A stretch of 64,000 nt of DNA from JANSWY01 sp965228955 (GTDB lineage: Bacteria; Bacteroidota; Bacteroidia; Cytophagales; Cyclobacteriaceae), in NCBI GenBank assembly GCA_965228955.1, contig OZ245848.1:4836001-4900000 (forward strand), in the 5' to 3' direction. Below are positions 63,902 through 64,000 of the stretch, piece by piece (the stretch's first letter is position 1; the number at the start of each line of letters is the position of its first letter). The notes under the pieces are model-generated. The model ran no database searches and had not been told where the DNA came from. It saw only the letters and a list, made by a program, of their open reading frames with translations. A program made the translations under genes and the position numbers.

Positions 63902-64000
63902 AACAGCTGGAATTATATCTGGAGAATTGGACATCCCATAACTATGTCTACACACCAGTAATTGGATTAGCCAGATCTGTGATAGCAATGGGAACATTGT
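63889..64000 (+). CDS. SdpB-like membrane protein, 3' part outside window
   Basis: The first 37 codons are present: MSKLKQLELYLENWTSHNY, then VYTPVIGLARSVIAMGTL entering a membrane helix. GLARS-I-A-GTL is the opening of SdpB/HTTM-family multi-spanning proteins. The start overlaps the SdpA-like gene by 13 bp. In B. subtilis SdpB acts with SdpA in toxin maturation. The rest of the protein and any SdpI-type immunity gene lie beyond the window. Confidence 0.72.
   Translation, partial: MSKLKQLELYLENWTSHNYVYTPVIGLARSVIAMGTL

Overview
The window is chromosomal DNA from a member of the Bacteroidota. The evidence is a SusC/SusD pair, a one-protein hybrid two-component regulator, type 9 secretion sorting domains, many Bacteroidota-type lipoprotein signals and weak Shine-Dalgarno signals. 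The housekeeping set (monomeric NADP-isocitrate dehydrogenase, separate nuoA-D, DUF368, ComA-like enzyme, PadR plus prefix-domain permease) suggests a free-living, probably marine, Cytophagales-type bacterium. The genus cannot be read from this sequence.

Region 1 (1-18.5 kb, all minus strand) is a xylan utilization locus. In transcription order it has a hybrid sensor/regulator (HTCS), a GH10 xylanase with a secretion C-terminal domain, a previously unlisted 40-residue membrane ORF, a GH3 beta-xylosidase, SusC, SusD, two surface glycan-binding lipoproteins and a second, lipoprotein GH10 xylanase cut by the window edge. Together they would bind and cut xylan outside the cell, import oligosaccharides and finish them in the periplasm. 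Inverted repeats flank the first GH10 gene and precede susC.

Region 2 (18.5-45.6 kb) is mostly housekeeping: a cupin protein, NAD(P)HX repair, nuoABCD, a LON-domain protein, isocitrate dehydrogenase behind a strikingly structured leader, panB, aspS (broken by a 1-nt frameshift in this sequence), tadA, sod, uvrB, aroE, DUF368 and a ComA-like enzyme. Inside it lie two unusual secreted proteins: a c-type heme protein fused to a PHM-like copper monooxygenase, and a carboxypeptidase-regulatory/DUF3179 fusion.

Region 3 (45.7-50.8 kb) is the start of an exopolysaccharide locus: glycosyltransferase, Wza-like exporter, Wzc-like tyrosine kinase and PHP-type phosphatase. It is followed by hflX, a PadR regulator with an ABC-type permease, and a DinB-like secreted protein.

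Region 4 (56.0-64.0 kb) looks accessory. One intact tRNA-Arg(CCT) sits inside an array of partial tRNA copies: two 123-bp units carrying the 5' half and three 109-bp units carrying the 3' half plus a terminator-like hairpin. Next come a secreted caspase-like protein and a cluster of secreted proteins with shared fibre-like modules and a YHYH domain. At the right edge is a cluster matching the Bacillus subtilis Sdp cannibalism toxin system: an SdpC-like toxin precursor with the conserved C-x5-C pair and hydrophobic segment, an SdpA-like protein and the start of an SdpB-like protein. This system in a Gram-negative bacterium is the most exciting content of the window.
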